From: Coptis chinensis
Lineage: Eukaryota; Streptophyta; Magnoliopsida; Ranunculales; Ranunculaceae
Direction: 5' to 3'
Assembly (NCBI GenBank): GCA_015680905.1
Contig: CM027382.1
Location: 10,265,501-10,329,500, forward strand
DNA: 64,000 nucleotides
The translations under genes were made by a program, and so were the position numbers. The first letter of the stretch is position 1. Each line of letters opens with the position of its first letter. Positions 33,944-45,893 of the stretch are shown piece after piece. The notes under the pieces were generated by a model. It saw only the letters and a list, made by a program, of their open reading frames with translations, was not told the DNA's origin and searched no databases.

Positions 33944-35323
33944 CTATGGACGTAAGCTGTTGCACGAAGGATTTGGATCGAAGTACACTAGATTGTTTTG
34001 CAAATCATAGCCAACCTGCAAATTCTGCTGCTGATAGTTCCCAAAGATGGAAATTCCTCTTGTTGAGAACATGCCCAAGCAATAAAAACCTTGTTTTTCG
34101 TCCCCAATCACCCATATGCTCCGCGTTGGTAATTTCAAATCTACACCTGTGAAATGATACGTTATTTGTGGACCATTAAAAAATTCAGAAGCGCTTCCCT
34201 GATAGCATACTTCAAACAGATTCCCATCCACAAAATGCTTCTTTTGTAATTTTTTGTCCAACGCATCGACCAATACATCAAATGCTTCGGCTTTAAGAGA
34301 GCTATACGGAGTATAAGAATCTATCATGAGTCCATCTGTTATTCCCTTGAGAATAAAGGTATCATTTGGAAGAGGAAGTCTTGAGCCGTCAACACTTAAA
34401 CCTTCCAAGTTTAAGTAGTAGTACGTATTTAACATGGACGGTGGAGACAAAATAGCAGTGTGGCTCCCAGATAGGAGAGCTTCGTCCCCAAATTTTATGT
34501 AGCCATCTGCAGGGGCAGGTTCATCTTGATTCGGAAAGCAATGTACAAATTTTTTAAGAGGCGATTGTTGACCCAAGGATGTAGCCGACCTGTCGAGACC
34601 AATAACTCCAGGTGTTACTAAAGTACGGTCTGTATCGATATAATTTTCATGACCACAACCCATGATAACATTGTTCCAGCTAATAAATGTAGCAGTCTTA
34701 CGAACTACAAATTGTAGAGTTTCTCGTGCAACACTCCCTTTAGTATACGACCTATCTCTATAGCTGGTGTCGTACTCACATAAGTCTAATTCGCTGCATT
34801 TGCTGTTGTGTACCTGCTTGCAGTAATCATCCTGACATGTTAACGGAGCATAACTTTTTGATTTCGAAGGATCAAATAAGGGTATTTTCTGTTCTTGACA
34901 CCCAGTACAAGGAAGACACTGTAGCCAAAGTAGGCCACTCGATGTGTCAATTATTCCATAAGACCGGATAGGGATAGGGGTTGTTTGAGCACTGATGTAA
35001 TACTCCATCACATACTCAAAATCATCTGGCCTTGCTAAAGCTGAAAAACCACTAGGAAAATCTGTATTAGAGAGTGCGGTCTGAAAGTATTGTTGTCGAG
35101 CTAAGGAGCGACGTACTGCAGCTCGGATTCTATCAGATCTTGTTAAGTTTGGGTTGTAGAATGGTGATGTAACAGAGTTTTTGTGAATAATATTGGATGA
35201 AAATCCTGTAGGTTGTTTTGAGGTTGCTGCTGCATGAAGGGGTAACAAAAGAGAAGAGAGTGATATTAGCAGATAAATGAATAGTGATCGGGATGATAGA
35301 GTAGCAAAGTTTGTTGCAGCCAT
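33944..35323 (-). CDS. Nepenthesin/CDR1-like aspartic protease, atypical active site
   Basis: A single-exon 459-aa frame begins at the ATG at 35323 (MAATNFATLSS); an upstream in-frame extension has only a TTG. A hydrophobic signal peptide (LFIYLLISLSSLLLPLHAAA) is followed by a pro-region (IHKNSVTSPFYNPNLTRSDR) as in secreted CDR1/nepenthesin-type A1 proteases. The Cys-rich nepenthesin insert is present (CLPCTGCQEQ, CQDDYCKQVH, CSELDLCEYD), as is the C-terminal IFGNYQQQNLQVGYDL and FDPNPSC. Both catalytic triads are altered: DTSS where DTGS is expected, and DSYT where DSGT is expected. The aspartates remain, but the flanking Gly is lost in both lobes, so activity is doubtful. The frame is otherwise intact, suggesting a retained non-canonical or pseudo-protease rather than a decayed gene. 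Confidence 0.9.
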   Translation of the reverse strand: MAATNFATLSSRSLFIYLLISLSSLLLPLHAAATSKQPTGFSSNIIHKNSVTSPFYNPNLTRSDRIRAAVRRSLARQQYFQTALSNTDFPSGFSALARPDDFEYVMEYYISAQTTPIPIRSYGIIDTSSGLLWLQCLPCTGCQEQKIPLFDPSKSKSYAPLTCQDDYCKQVHNSKCSELDLCEYDTSYRDRSYTKGSVARETLQFVVRKTATFISWNNVIMGCGHENYIDTDRTLVTPGVIGLDRSATSLGQQSPLKKFVHCFPNQDEPAPADGYIKFGDEALLSGSHTAILSPPSMLNTYYYLNLEGLSVDGSRLPLPNDTFILKGITDGLMIDSYTPYSSLKAEAFDVLVDALDKKLQKKHFVDGNLFEVCYQGSASEFFNGPQITYHFTGVDLKLPTRSIWVIGDEKQGFYCLGMFSTRGISIFGNYQQQNLQVGYDLQNNLVYFDPNPSCNSLRP

Positions 35324-35360
35324 GACTGTAACAAGTAAGGATTGAATCCTCAAAGCAGTT

Positions 35361-35368
35361 TACTTATA
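35361..35368 (-). promoter_or_regulatory. Possible TATA box of the aspartic protease gene
   Basis: Minus-strand TATAAGTA lies about 38 bases upstream of the ATG. It implies a very short leader, so it is only a candidate. Confidence 0.4.
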
Positions 35369-35636
35369 GGTTTGAATTGGATTTGGAGGCCAGCTTTATT
35401 TGGCAAAGGAATATTACTAAAATTGTTATTAATGACTTTATTCAGTATCTTAATCTGTCTAACAAAATAAAGGAATATTTTCAAGAAAATGCATAGTTTT
35501 CTTAATAAACTCCAGGTGATTCATTTGTCTTAGTGTGAGACAATATGTTCTGTGATTTCATTTGCAAAAAGACAAAAGAGAACAAAGGTAATTTGGAAGA
35601 AAAAAAGGAAACGATTTTAAGAGAGGAAAAGAAAAG

Positions 35637-36879
35637 GGGTGATCTTGGACATACCCAACAAAACACTCCCTACCCCCATAACTAACTTAAGTTTTTTCCA
35701 TACCCCAATAACCACCTCAATCAAACAATATCTCCCAAAATTATTTGCAGTATTTTCAACAGGGGCAAAAAAAAAAAAAAAACAAAACAAAACCTGTTTT
35801 TGGTACCGCCTGTTTGGAGTGAGTATCTTTTCTCATTCTTCTTCTTCATAAACCCATCTATTCCTGATGTATGCTGCTCCTCTCCTCAAAGCTTCCAACA
35901 TTACCAACCAAACCATACCATCTCAAAATACCGAAGGTGGTGACTGCAGACATCAAAAGGATAGGGCATACTTGACTGGAAGTGTTGTATAAAGTTTGCA
36001 TTTTCTTTCAGTGTATTGAGTTTTGGGCTTAGCGTTCTTGCTAGGCTGTTGAGGGTCTAGACTTTTGAGTTGCTTCTTTGTTATTTCCTTTTAATAACTA
36101 AAGAGTGTATGCAGGTTCTTTCAGTTGCTAGGTAACCTCTTGTTTTGTCTCTGTTGATAGCTAACATACTTAGGTGATGTATTGTCAAATGAAGGACATG
36201 TGTGATAGTAGAGAAAACACTTTGGTTTGCTGCGCCATTTACTGACTTGCCAAAAGGGAGTGTACGGATAAGACCTGCGACAAATGTATTCAAGTCCTGT
36301 TTTTGCTCATGAAATGGCTAAATTAGAGAATAATGTCAAGAAACAAACTGAGACAAGAAAGTGGTGTTTGGCAGGCAAAGTGAACTGTGATTTGGTTTGT
36401 GCATTGATGTATCTTTGGATCTATCAAATTTCATTGTCTTATTTTTTTATACTTATTTATTGAAAATAATGATCTATCTTATTGCTTTACTGATATCCAG
36501 AATGCAATTGTGGTAGGCATTTACCATAGTTAGTTAGTTTGTTTTTGTTTTTTTTTTTAACTCTTTACGAAATTGGAATCGAATGGTACATGTGTTCTGT
36601 TCCTGACTTCCACCGCAAACTATTACCACTTTTGATTATTGATTATTGATTATTGATGTTTAAAGCATTATTCCAAACTATTCCAGACTTCCATCCCTTT
36701 TGATTATTGATGAGAGAAGAAACGGTTTTTTTTTTTTACAACTAGTTAATAAATATTTTGGGTATCCTTAATAAAAAGGAAGAGTAATTTAGAAAGTTAA
36801 ATATGTCTAAAATTATTTTATTTATTTATTTTAAAATTGGGATACGGGAATGTTTTGTTGGGTATGTCCAAGATTACCC
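35637..36879. mobile_element. Non-autonomous Mutator-type element
   Basis: Terminal inverted repeats of 34 bases differ at two positions: GGGTGATCTTGGACATACCC onward on the left and GGGTAATCTTGGACATACCC onward on the right, inverted. They are flanked by a perfect 9-base direct repeat AAAGAAAAG (35628-35636 and 36880-36888), the target-duplication length of the Mutator superfamily. The 1,243-base interior has no recognisable transposase and no gene fragment I can name. A TTGATTATTGATTATTGATT run lies at about 36632-36655. Confidence 0.85.
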
Positions 36880-36899
36880 AAAGAAAAGTAGAAATTAAG

Positions 36900-37470
36900 T
36901 TACGACTTGTGACTAATTTTGTCTGTGGAATATCGTGTTTAATTACTTTGTTTTTTTCCCGATAATCTGTCGTGTTTAATTACAAAACGGCTTCCAAAGG
37001 CGTCTTACGCCATTGCTTTTTAAATAGTCTCCAACTCTCCATGGTTGTAGACTTTGTAGTTTGATTTCTCTAATGGGCTAATTGGTTTGTCTTATTGAAC
37101 ATCGTTGTGTGATTGTGAGACTATTTGATCTTTCTAATGCGTGTTCTTATTTCTTTTTCTTTTTTCGCTTCAAGCGTGTTCTTATTTCTTTGTGTATGTA
37201 ATTTGGTTATTATCGAAAATCCCACAAATTTGAAATTTATGAATGTGTTCAGCAAATTGAACCTCCAGCTGTAGACATCTAATATCTTCAATTCTTCAAA
37301 TGAATTTCGACTCTTCGAAAATGTGGCAGGTTTTGAGAATACCTCAGGTGCAAGATAATAAATCAAGAGGACTTCTAGGCTGCGTTTATTTCGCATGCAC
37401 AGGATTTTCAGCCACATATTTTGAAGGGTAAAACCGGAATAACCGGGTGAAGAAGTTTCAATTGGGTCAC
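36900..37470. other. Gene-free region
   Basis: No supported gene, RNA or element boundary is visible. Confidence 0.55.
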
Positions 37471-37480
37471 TAAGCTACCC

Positions 37481-37536
37481 ATTAAACCACTAGTTGCAGC
37501 ATACTTTAGTTAAACTACTACATATAGTATATACGT
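37481..37536 (+). repeat. Two units of a 28-base repeat
   Basis: Units start at 37481 (ATTAAACCACTAGTTGCAGC) and 37509 (GTTAAACTACTACATATAGT). They belong to the same family as the four-unit array at 40605. Confidence 0.6.
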
Positions 37537-37789
37537 TAGTATCGAACAATAAATGACATATAGAATCTAGTGAACGAGATTAGACACAACAGGAAGAGAG
37601 ATAGTGTTGATGGAAAATTCGGTGGGACAATTAGAGCTTCAGGAAGCACCTGTGACCTATTAGCTCGAGACATAGTTGCATGTGGCCTTTTGAAGGGTGC
37701 GGTGAAGTGTTGGGGGTTTAACCAATACCAATCGATTTTCCCACTACACAGATAACTTGTATTTGAACATAATTCAACTCCATACAAAT

Positions 37790-38470
37790 TTCTAAATATC
37801 AACTACAACTTATGCTAACATGTCCAACTCGCTAAACAACTATTAACAACATATAATAATGTAATGCAGAATTAAACGCATACCACAACACAAAGATATA
37901 CCGTGGTTCGGCCAATAATGTCTACTTCCACAAGAGCTAGTCATTTTCTTTTATAAAGTGGGAAGGAATATTACAATCTCTCTTTTCAGTCTCTCACCTT
38001 ACTAGATCACTCTTATCTTTTTATAGGGTTGTCTGATAGCTTTCAAGATTGGGTTTTCTCTGACTTTTGTGCTGTCTCTCGTGTGTTTGGCGTGCTTTCG
38101 AGGAATGTACTACAATGGTGCAGTCGCTCTTTTCCTTGACGATGTCCAGCGAAATAGGTGCGCTCCAGATTTGCTTATGGAGGGTGCGGGGTGCGCTCAT
38201 GGCTTGGACAATGTCCGTTGAAGAGAGAAGCGGTGCGCTTCGCATGGTTTGGCTTGTGGAGGCTTGTAGCCGCTCTGTCTTCTCCACACAAACTAAAAAT
38301 GAATTTCTTTCCTCTCCTCATGTGAGGGATAACTCTAACATGAAGCACTGTGTTGACTATTGTAGAGTCCATGCTCGTTGTCCTTCCTCTATAGAAGCAA
38401 AACTTTCGTGCAAAGTATTAGGAAACCCCGTTACTTGCTTGTGGCACTCAAACTATGTCCTATATAAACC
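37790..38470 (+). other. Possible LTR remnant
   Basis: The segment contains ACACAAAGATATACCGTGGT then TCGGCCAATAATGTCTAC, a phrase resembling sequences near the ends of many plant copia-type LTR elements. No second copy, primer-binding site or coding region is present, so this is a weak call. Confidence 0.25.
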
Positions 38471-38480
38471 CAAGATTAGG

Positions 38481-38877
38481 TACTTCAGTAATATGATACT
38501 CTTACTCACATGGTCAATAATATGGTACTCAAAGTTACATATACTTCAATAGTATGATACTATAAATCACATATTCCATAATATGATACTATGCATTACA
38601 TATATTGCAGGAATATGATATTATAAAGCCCATAATACTTCAATAATATGATACTCTTAGTCACAAATTCAATAATATGATACTCTACGTTATATATACT
38701 TCAATAGTATGATACTATTAATCCCATATTCAATAATATGATACTAGTCGTTTCATATATTTAAGGAATATGATACCATAAATCGCATAATACTTCAATA
38801 ATATGCTACACTTAGTCACATTTTCCATAATATGATACTTGAAATTACATATAATTCAATAGTATGATACTCTGAGT
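38481..38877 (+). repeat. 155-base higher-order tandem repeat
   Basis: Copies start at TACTTCA in 38481, 38636 and 38791, exactly 155 bases apart; the third is partial. Each copy is itself made of about five diverged 31-base subunits, each carrying an (A/G)ATATGATAC core. Confidence 0.85.
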
Positions 38878-39483
38878 TTGATATACATTTAAGTGCTACA
38901 AAACTGGTGTTGAGATTGCGTTTAATCATATGATAAAAGTTTGTGTTTAATCATATGATAAAACCATTGTATCTCAAACTATTTTTCCTAAAAAGTCGGC
39001 ATACTGCCTGAGATTGCGTCTAGTTAGTGCAACTTTGTTTTGTATGTCATTACATTATGGATTCCAAATAGTAAAGAAGATTTATGTTAAAAAGAGAGTT
39101 ATGGAGTTCGACGAGGTTATTTTCATACTTGTCATGTGTTCACAAAGGCAAACGTGTTACATCGATTGTATCTTAATTGCTAGCATGGTTGAACAAACAT
39201 AACAAAATGGGCTATTACCAAAAAAAGTTACACAAAATGAGCAAAAAAGACGGATAAGTGCTTCGGTTTAAAAAGTTATGAAGCTTTGTCGAAAGTGCTT
39301 CAGATACATACATCATGAGCATTATAGAGTTGCAATCATAAAATGTCGTTACATCTTACCAAGTTAAAACTTGCAATCGAAAAAAAAGAGAAAAATGTTA
39401 TAATACATCTTACAAGGAGCCATCTTACAAAGCTATAATCAGGCGAAGTTCAAAGTTGAACTTTGCATTACACACTACATTTT

Positions 39484-40080
39484 TCAATTTATTTTTAGGT
39501 TTGAGAATTCAGACAGAGTCATTTTCAGTGTAACAATGGGTTCCGCAGTCAAAGTGGTTGTTTTCTTTCTTGATGCCATCTTCACTACATCACGAAGCCA
39601 TTGAAATCCCTGACAGCTCTTGCATTTCAAATACCTTTCTCCAACATTTAATCCATACTTGGTAGTCTTAACAATCCTCCTCCCCTTACAGTCTTTTGTA
39701 TTGCATTCACAGTTTACCCAAGGGCACTCGTTCATCAAATGGCCTGGCTGACCACATTTAAAGCATTCGTTTGTTGATGATCTTGATCCAGAAAGTTGAT
39801 CAGAAACAGCTTCATCTAACCATTGCAAATAACTTCGACATGAATTATGCTGGCACTTCAAGTACTTCATTCATGGATTGCTTGTTGTTTGTGATTTGCC
39901 CAACAATCGGATCCCATCACATGTAGCTTCTTTACAGCGAGAGTACATAAATTGGCACTCAATAGCGGAGTGTCCAAGTTGATCACATACCTGACATTCA
40001 ACATGTGGTGAACGAAACATGTACTTCTCAATTTGAAACTCATGAAGATAGCGACAATGAACAAATGTCTCGATCAGCAA
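39484..40080 (-). pseudogene. Tandem CCHC zinc knuckle - GRF finger gene, one stop
   Basis: Minus strand. The first unit (39871-40080) has CQVCDQLGHSAIEC, a CCHC knuckle, then CKEATCDGIRLLGKSQTTSN P leading into a GRF finger. After one in-frame TGA (39871-39873) the same frame continues KYLKCQHNSCRSYLQWLDEA, completing that GRF finger, then a second knuckle CFKCGQPGHLMNEC and a second GRF finger (CKGRRIVKTTKYGLNVGERY, LKCKSCQGFQWLRD). So the protein is two knuckle-GRF modules. The TGA falls inside the first GRF motif where a residue is expected, so it is a nonsense change rather than a natural end. A splice-acceptor-like TTTCTGCATTAG sits at the upstream edge (about 40081-40092), so earlier exons may be missing from my reading. 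Nucleic-acid binding is expected; the biological role is unknown. A GRF finger also occurs in the Mutator element at 2267. Confidence 0.6.
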
Positions 40081-40604
40081 CTAATGCAGAAATTAAACTT
40101 CTTAATAGGCTACTTCAGACGAATAGCTCAACCAAGTTCAATTATTCAAGAATTAGTAATCCATGAAGGAAGGAAAACCTTCACACAACCAACAAATTTT
40201 TTCATGCTCTTTATACTTGATAAATTAAAATTTATCTCTCTTAACATTTCAAAGATCAAATTCTTTGTGCTCTTTATACTTGATAAAATTCTAAGTGAAG
40301 AATGACACTCAATAACTCAAAATTTTCTCTTATTTACCCCTAAAACTTAAACTTAATCAAACTCATGAATTTAAAGGGAAATTACTTTCATTTTTGCAAA
40401 ATTAACATGCTATTATGCTTGTTTCGTGCTTCTTATGCTTGATTGGATCTTATGCAGTAGCAATAACTGAGATTTTTTTTTTAAAAAAAAAAAGGTAAAA
40501 ACCCTAAACCCTAACCTTAGATGTTTATATAAGAGAAAGGTAAAAGGAGGGACGAGTTATACTGTTGGAGCATACGGAGGGAACAAATGCATTGACTAAC
40601 TTAT

Positions 40605-40728
40605 ATTAAAACAGTAGATGTAGCATATTCCAATTAAGATACTAGATGTAACATACTACTATTAAATTACTATCTGTAGCATACTCCTATTAAACTACTA
40701 TCTATAGCATACTCCCATTAAATCATTA
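40605..40728 (+). repeat. 28-base tandem array
   Basis: Units begin with ATTAA at 40605, 40633, 40661, 40689 and a partial one at 40717, exactly 28 bases apart, with core TA(G/T)C(A)TACT(C/A)C-like sequence. Same family as 37481-37536. Confidence 0.85.
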
Positions 40729-40729
40729 T

Positions 40730-42360
40730 ATTGGATTTAATAAGTATTGCAAGCAATGGCAAAGTGGTAAAGCTATATTGGAATAAGAGTTTTTTCCAAT
40801 GCGTACATCATAATGAAATATGCATGTCGATGATAATTTGAACGCGAAAACGTAGCCATAATTTGAATGTGAACACTCAAGTACCACACATACCTGTAAT
40901 TTGAATGTGAACACTTAAGTACCAAATATATTTGTAATTTCATTTAAAAACATAGCCGATTCAAAACCAAACCACAATGTTTAGGCATTGAAACACAAAC
41001 TTAAACACTTAAGTGCAACCTAAGAGTGAAACACCAAACTATGTTACAACCAGTCAACCACAATTCTCATATGCTATTTATTGTATCATAGACACATGCT
41101 ATAATGATTGAAAGAAGATAAGGGCTTCTCACATTGTGTTTTTCTGCATTTTGATTTACATTTCTTTTCATAATTACTTGTCATACTTTCTACTATATGA
41201 GGCCCTAATATATATGCTATTATTTGATACTAGGACTACCAAATGGCATTGCATGTAGTAGCCTAATTACAATTTAATAGAAAGTCCATTCTCTTTTCTC
41301 TTATTTTATGGCTGTCTCCATCAAATGAAGTTCAAATGTATGTTAATTACCAATAAGAAAAGAAAACAATACAAGTTTATAATTTGATATTATGAATATC
41401 AGCTATACAATACATAATATTTATGTTCTACCTAATCTAACATGAGCAGAATACTTATGCTGTCATTTTCTTTTCATGTGTAGAGTACTTATGTTGTACC
41501 TAATCTAACTTGAGCAGCCATCTAACTTCTTTTAAAAAATAAAGTAAATCAAAATAAAAAACAAAGGCTCCATCAATAAACACGCCCCAAATCTGAGACA
41601 ATTATATACCTAAGATACATGACTTTTCTAGAAAAATTTCGGCAGAGTCTCATCTGTATTTTCAACATTTCATAAATATAAAAGACTTGTCATAACCTGA
41701 AAATTAAAACAATGTACTTCTCAGTCATTAACCCAGCTACTTAACCGTCTCGACGAATGCCAGAGAAGTTAAATAACCGGTTAACAAAAATGAGATCACT
41801 GCAATAGAAAGACTTAGTACGCCAAAGAACTTAAATGTCTCGACTAATTACAGATCATCCAAGCACGTCGTAAATATATACTTCTATGTTCGATAGCTAT
41901 CAAAAGGTATACATCATTAACAAATGGTACTTACTATACAACTTTCTAAAAGAGAAACAAAAGAGGTCCAAATATAATACCTAGGGACCTATACAACTTT
42001 CTAAAAGAAAAACAAAAGAGGTCCAAAGATAATACGTAGGGACCTTCTGAGTTTTGATGGTACTTACATTAGAACCCTCCAATTGGTTTGTATAACACAC
42101 GTGTTCTGGATACTAAAAAGCATACTCCATCTAAGAACTAATACACGATATCCAACCTGCGACATTACAATTGATATGTCGAAAGTAACCTCTAACAAAA
42201 AGAAAAAGTTTCCTGTTTTTACCTAGAACTCTACCCCACATTACCTATAATGGTACCACATCAACTATCCAACATTGCACCTCCATTACATAACTTACAC
42301 AGATATGGACATAAGTTATAAAGTTGTATCATCCAAAAACAAGTTTTACTCACAAGCTTA
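40730..42360. other. Gene-free AT-rich region with short duplications
   Basis: No gene is seen. A direct tandem duplication of a 55-base unit occupies 41934-42044. A second short repeat (ACTTATG(C/T)TGT with CCTAATCTAAC) lies at about 41424-41515. Confidence 0.65.
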
Positions 42361-42372
42361 GCAACCTAGCTC

Positions 42373-43625
42373 TCATTCCTGTAACAATTGCCTCTTTGAC
42401 CTAGTTACTATGACAGGTGCTTGTTCTTTTACATCTTGCTGCACTGGTACTGCTTCCTCCTGCTGTACTGGTATCGGTTCATGGGATCCCAGCACTGCTA
42501 TTATGTTAGAGCCTGATGGAAGCATAGCACCTAAGGGAGCAAGACATGGAGGCATAGTCAGAGACCTAATGTGAACTAGTATAATGTGTTATACAACTGA
42601 AGCTAGGTCTTACAAGAACAATCTTACATAAGGAATTACAAGCTATTCTTAATGGCTTGAAATTGTGTATACTACCAGGTAGGTTATAAGAAGATAGAGA
42701 TTGCAACTGACTCGAGATTCTTAACAAGAAAGAAACCATGCCATAGTCTGTTAAAAATGAGGCGATAGAGATTTGGGAGTTAATGCAACTGAAGGTTGTT
42801 AATTTTTTTTAAAAAAAGTTTAATAGAGCAACTGACTTTTCAGCCTTCCCTAAGGGGTCCAGAAGGGAAAGATAGATCTTACATGTAGTAATACTGTTTA
42901 TGTAGGAAATAGAAATAGGTTGTTATTAGCACAAAAACATAAAATATTTATTAAGTGCTAGTAGAGTTTCACCAAGTTTTGTTGGCAATGCATTTGTCTC
43001 CTTCGAAGTCTTCTTTTTCTGTGGATATTTTCTCTGATACTTTCGGTATTCCACGGTGACGTTGTAATCAGGTTGGAGGAGCTTTGAAAATATTTTGAAT
43101 TCATGTCATTACCACTTGCAATAATAAGATGCTTCAGAGTAGTGTGGCTTATAAAAGCCCCACGCCGTGACGATAACAATCTCATTAGGAAATTTAAAAT
43201 TAATATTGGTTAGACAAACTACCTGGAGTGACATCAAGTGAAGAATGTCGAGTCGTCGACATAGGCAAGTTTTATTTGGGAGGCCAGCTTTAATTGCTTG
43301 GATTTCTCTTTGTTTGTCCATATCTGGTTTCTTCTTCACTGGACCAACTAGATAGGGAAATAATAAACATTTTAGATGATAAGTCCTCAAGTCCTTATAC
43401 CTTATAAAATTTTTTGGAAAAATTTAACTTTCATGATACACAAATAAATAAGGATGATAAGACACTATTGACTTACCATCCATTCCACAATCCCCGGTGC
43501 TTTCCACAGTAGTCACAATAGGAGGTGGACTTTATGGATGACAACCTGTTGAACCTGCTGCCTCATCGATGGAGATTGGAGCTGCTTGCTCAATCATCTC
43601 GGACCTCTTTTTCACCAGAACATCT
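42373..43625 (-). pseudogene. Unidentified multi-exon gene or remnant
   Basis: On the minus strand several exon-like blocks are bounded by splice-like sites. 43483-43625 gives VLVKKRSEMIEQAAPISIDE, contains one stop, and ends before GTAAGT. 43210-43350 gives GPVKKKPDMDKQREIQAIKA then GLPNKTCLCRRLDILHLM. 42950-43110 gives VEYRKYQRKYPQKKKTSKET. 42373-42555 gives EEAVPVQQDVKEQAPVIVTR. The composition is Lys/Gln-rich and no family is recognised. The stop in the first block suggests decay, or that the splice choice is wrong. Support is only reading-frame quality and plausible splice sites. Confidence 0.3.
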
Positions 43626-43639
43626 ATATACGCCACAAA

Positions 43640-45009
43640 ATGATATATATTAAAAAGGCAGATGAAATGGGCGTATATAAAACATCTTCTATTTAAAGAA
43701 ATTCACACTCTATAAAGCAACAACCTCTATTTTAACATTTTCTACACAATCTTAGAACATCACTTAATTAACTCCCCATAATTGGTCCATGTAAAGACAA
43801 GAGCAGGAGTACTTATGTTTTTTAATTTATCAAGGCAAATTCAAACTTTGAAGATGGTAATAAAAACACATTAAAGTTGCTACGATGAACAAACTTCCTT
43901 CTCCTTTCTCCAGTGCGCCTTCCGTGTCCACAGAAGTAGGGAGTGCCTCTGTGCTGCAAAAGGCAAACACGGCCAGGGCCCAGGAGTGAAGAGTGATGAC
44001 ACCCTACTTCATTAGAAAACCCTATTTGTCACACCCTCCCATGATTTTGAACACATAACCCCTGAACTCCTCGCCAAGAGCATCTCCATTAACCTCTAGT
44101 GAAATTGTCTTTTCATAATTATAATTTTAATTGTTTATTAATTTTAATTATTATACATATACATTACTTTATAATATAATAAAACGCAGGAAACACGTTG
44201 CTCAATACTTGTTCTCGGTCACTTTTAGTGGATTCTTAGCTTCGGCATAGCACCAACCTTGGATAACATGTAAAAGCCTCAAAGGTGTTCCTATGTCACA
44301 AGAAACCGCATCCAACACCCCTGTGTTATTTTTCCAAATTCATTTTCAATGGAGTTATTATGTACACAACCAAGTTTCAAATTTTTAATAGAGCCCAGAT
44401 TAGGTGATCATGAGACTGTAGAAAGTACATAATCCTCTACAAAACATGCACATCACATGAAATGAAAATGAAAATATTGAAGACTTGTTTGGTGAAGAAA
44501 CTACGTATACATTCCAGTCCAAACATTCCCAAAATTTTACCACTATAACCCAAGTGCATGAGCATGGATCACAATCTAAAGCATGGTTTAATCCTAGGTA
44601 CAAAAGCAGTTTCCAACTTGCCACCACAGAATGAGCATGGTTTAATCCTAGGAACATAAAAACATAGGGCATACAAATTGTTTTGCGCTATAAGATGTGG
44701 GACCCCATTAGGATCACTGGCCACAAATCCCCCCTACAGATCTCTAGTTATAATATTAAGGCTACTCTACTGTCCCTTGTAAGACCAACCACATTCTTCT
44801 ATATATCCGAGTGCTAGACAAGTCTTCAGCCTTTTTATTTTCTTATGGCTATCAGCTCCATTTTCAACTGTTAGGACCATGATCGAGCTGTCAAGCAACA
44901 CCCTGCTTGTCCATCATGATCCCTGAGTAATCAACTTAGGCCTTAACACTCGTCCTCGTAAGACTGCCCATGAGTTTTGAGTTTTATAGTTGACCTCTCC
45001 GGAGGTGTC
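43640..45009. other. Gene-free region
   Basis: No supported gene. A short direct repeat (GCATGGTTTAATCCTAGG) occurs near 44581 and 44635. Confidence 0.5.
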
Positions 45010-45881
45010 AACAAGAGACGCTTTGGCATCCAAAGAAGCAAGGGTGAGCTAAAACCCCACATTCCATAATGGCATAAAAATAAGACTCTAAGGGCTTTCG
45101 GGCTTAGCATTTGAACAAAGACACGACCCGTATTCTTTTCTGTTTTCGGTTAGTATTTTGTTTTTTCGGAATCAGAGGAGCAGCCAAAGGGGCACCTATT
45201 TGCATCTGAAAAGCGGTAGAGTCCTCCCCTTGCATTCGGGTTAGGAAAAGACTCTAACCTCACCATCTAAAAATTCAAAGAAAAGTATACCATATCGAAC
45301 GAAGACCGATAGATTCTAGATCTGAGGATTGAGCACCGCTTCGGCAGCCTACAGAAAGCTAGAGTCATGGATAGTAATGAGACACTTTCCTGATTACCCT
45401 TTTCCACCAATTGATACAGGACCTTTGGCTTAACACCAAAAATGCTTTACCGAAGGGAAGTAGGTTCGAAAAGGCTTGTCCCGTCTGGCCCAAATCAGCT
45501 TCATCACTAGTTGCAATAATGAATGCTAATGGCCTTTTCCCGTAAAATTGAATGTAGTAAATATTTTCTTACATAAAGAAATATACGTCTGGATGTGGAT
45601 GACATATAGATATTCTATGGGTCTATTTTCTTCTTTCTTTCTTATTCAATTGATAGTTTGTGATCGAGGGCGGTACACTGAACACCAATATGAGATAGGT
45701 TGCAGCTATAGTCAGAACTCCAACTAGGCCAATATATAATAAAACATGACCATAACTCTTTTTCTCTTTATATCGTTCTATTATATATAAATAAAATATA
45801 GGGTAGGGCTTTCGCTGCCTCCACTAATACAGTACAACACGAATTTGGGGAGATTTCTTTTCTTCCTCTCTTATTAGTATT
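45010..45881. other. Organelle-like DNA, left part (candidate NUMT)
   Basis: Base composition is closer to even and less AT-rich than neighbouring intergenic DNA, with runs such as CTTTCGGGCTTAGC and GAGCACCGCTTCGGCAGCC that look like plant mitochondrial intergenic sequence. A minus-strand hydrophobic frame near 45590-45765 (HVLLYIGLVGVLTIAATYLI) resembles a small organelle-type membrane protein fragment, but I cannot name it. The tract is interrupted by the LINE and appears to resume at 52303. No organelle gene was identified with certainty. Confidence 0.4.
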
Positions 45882-45893
45882 AATGCCTTTGCC
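45882..45893 (+). repeat. Left target-site duplication of the LINE
   Basis: AATGCCTTTGCC, identical to 52291-52302 just after the poly(A) tail. Confidence 0.85.

Noticed and set aside
38481..38877. CRISPR-like regular repeats
   Set aside because: This is a eukaryotic nuclear sequence and the repeats are diverged tandem subunits without unique spacers.
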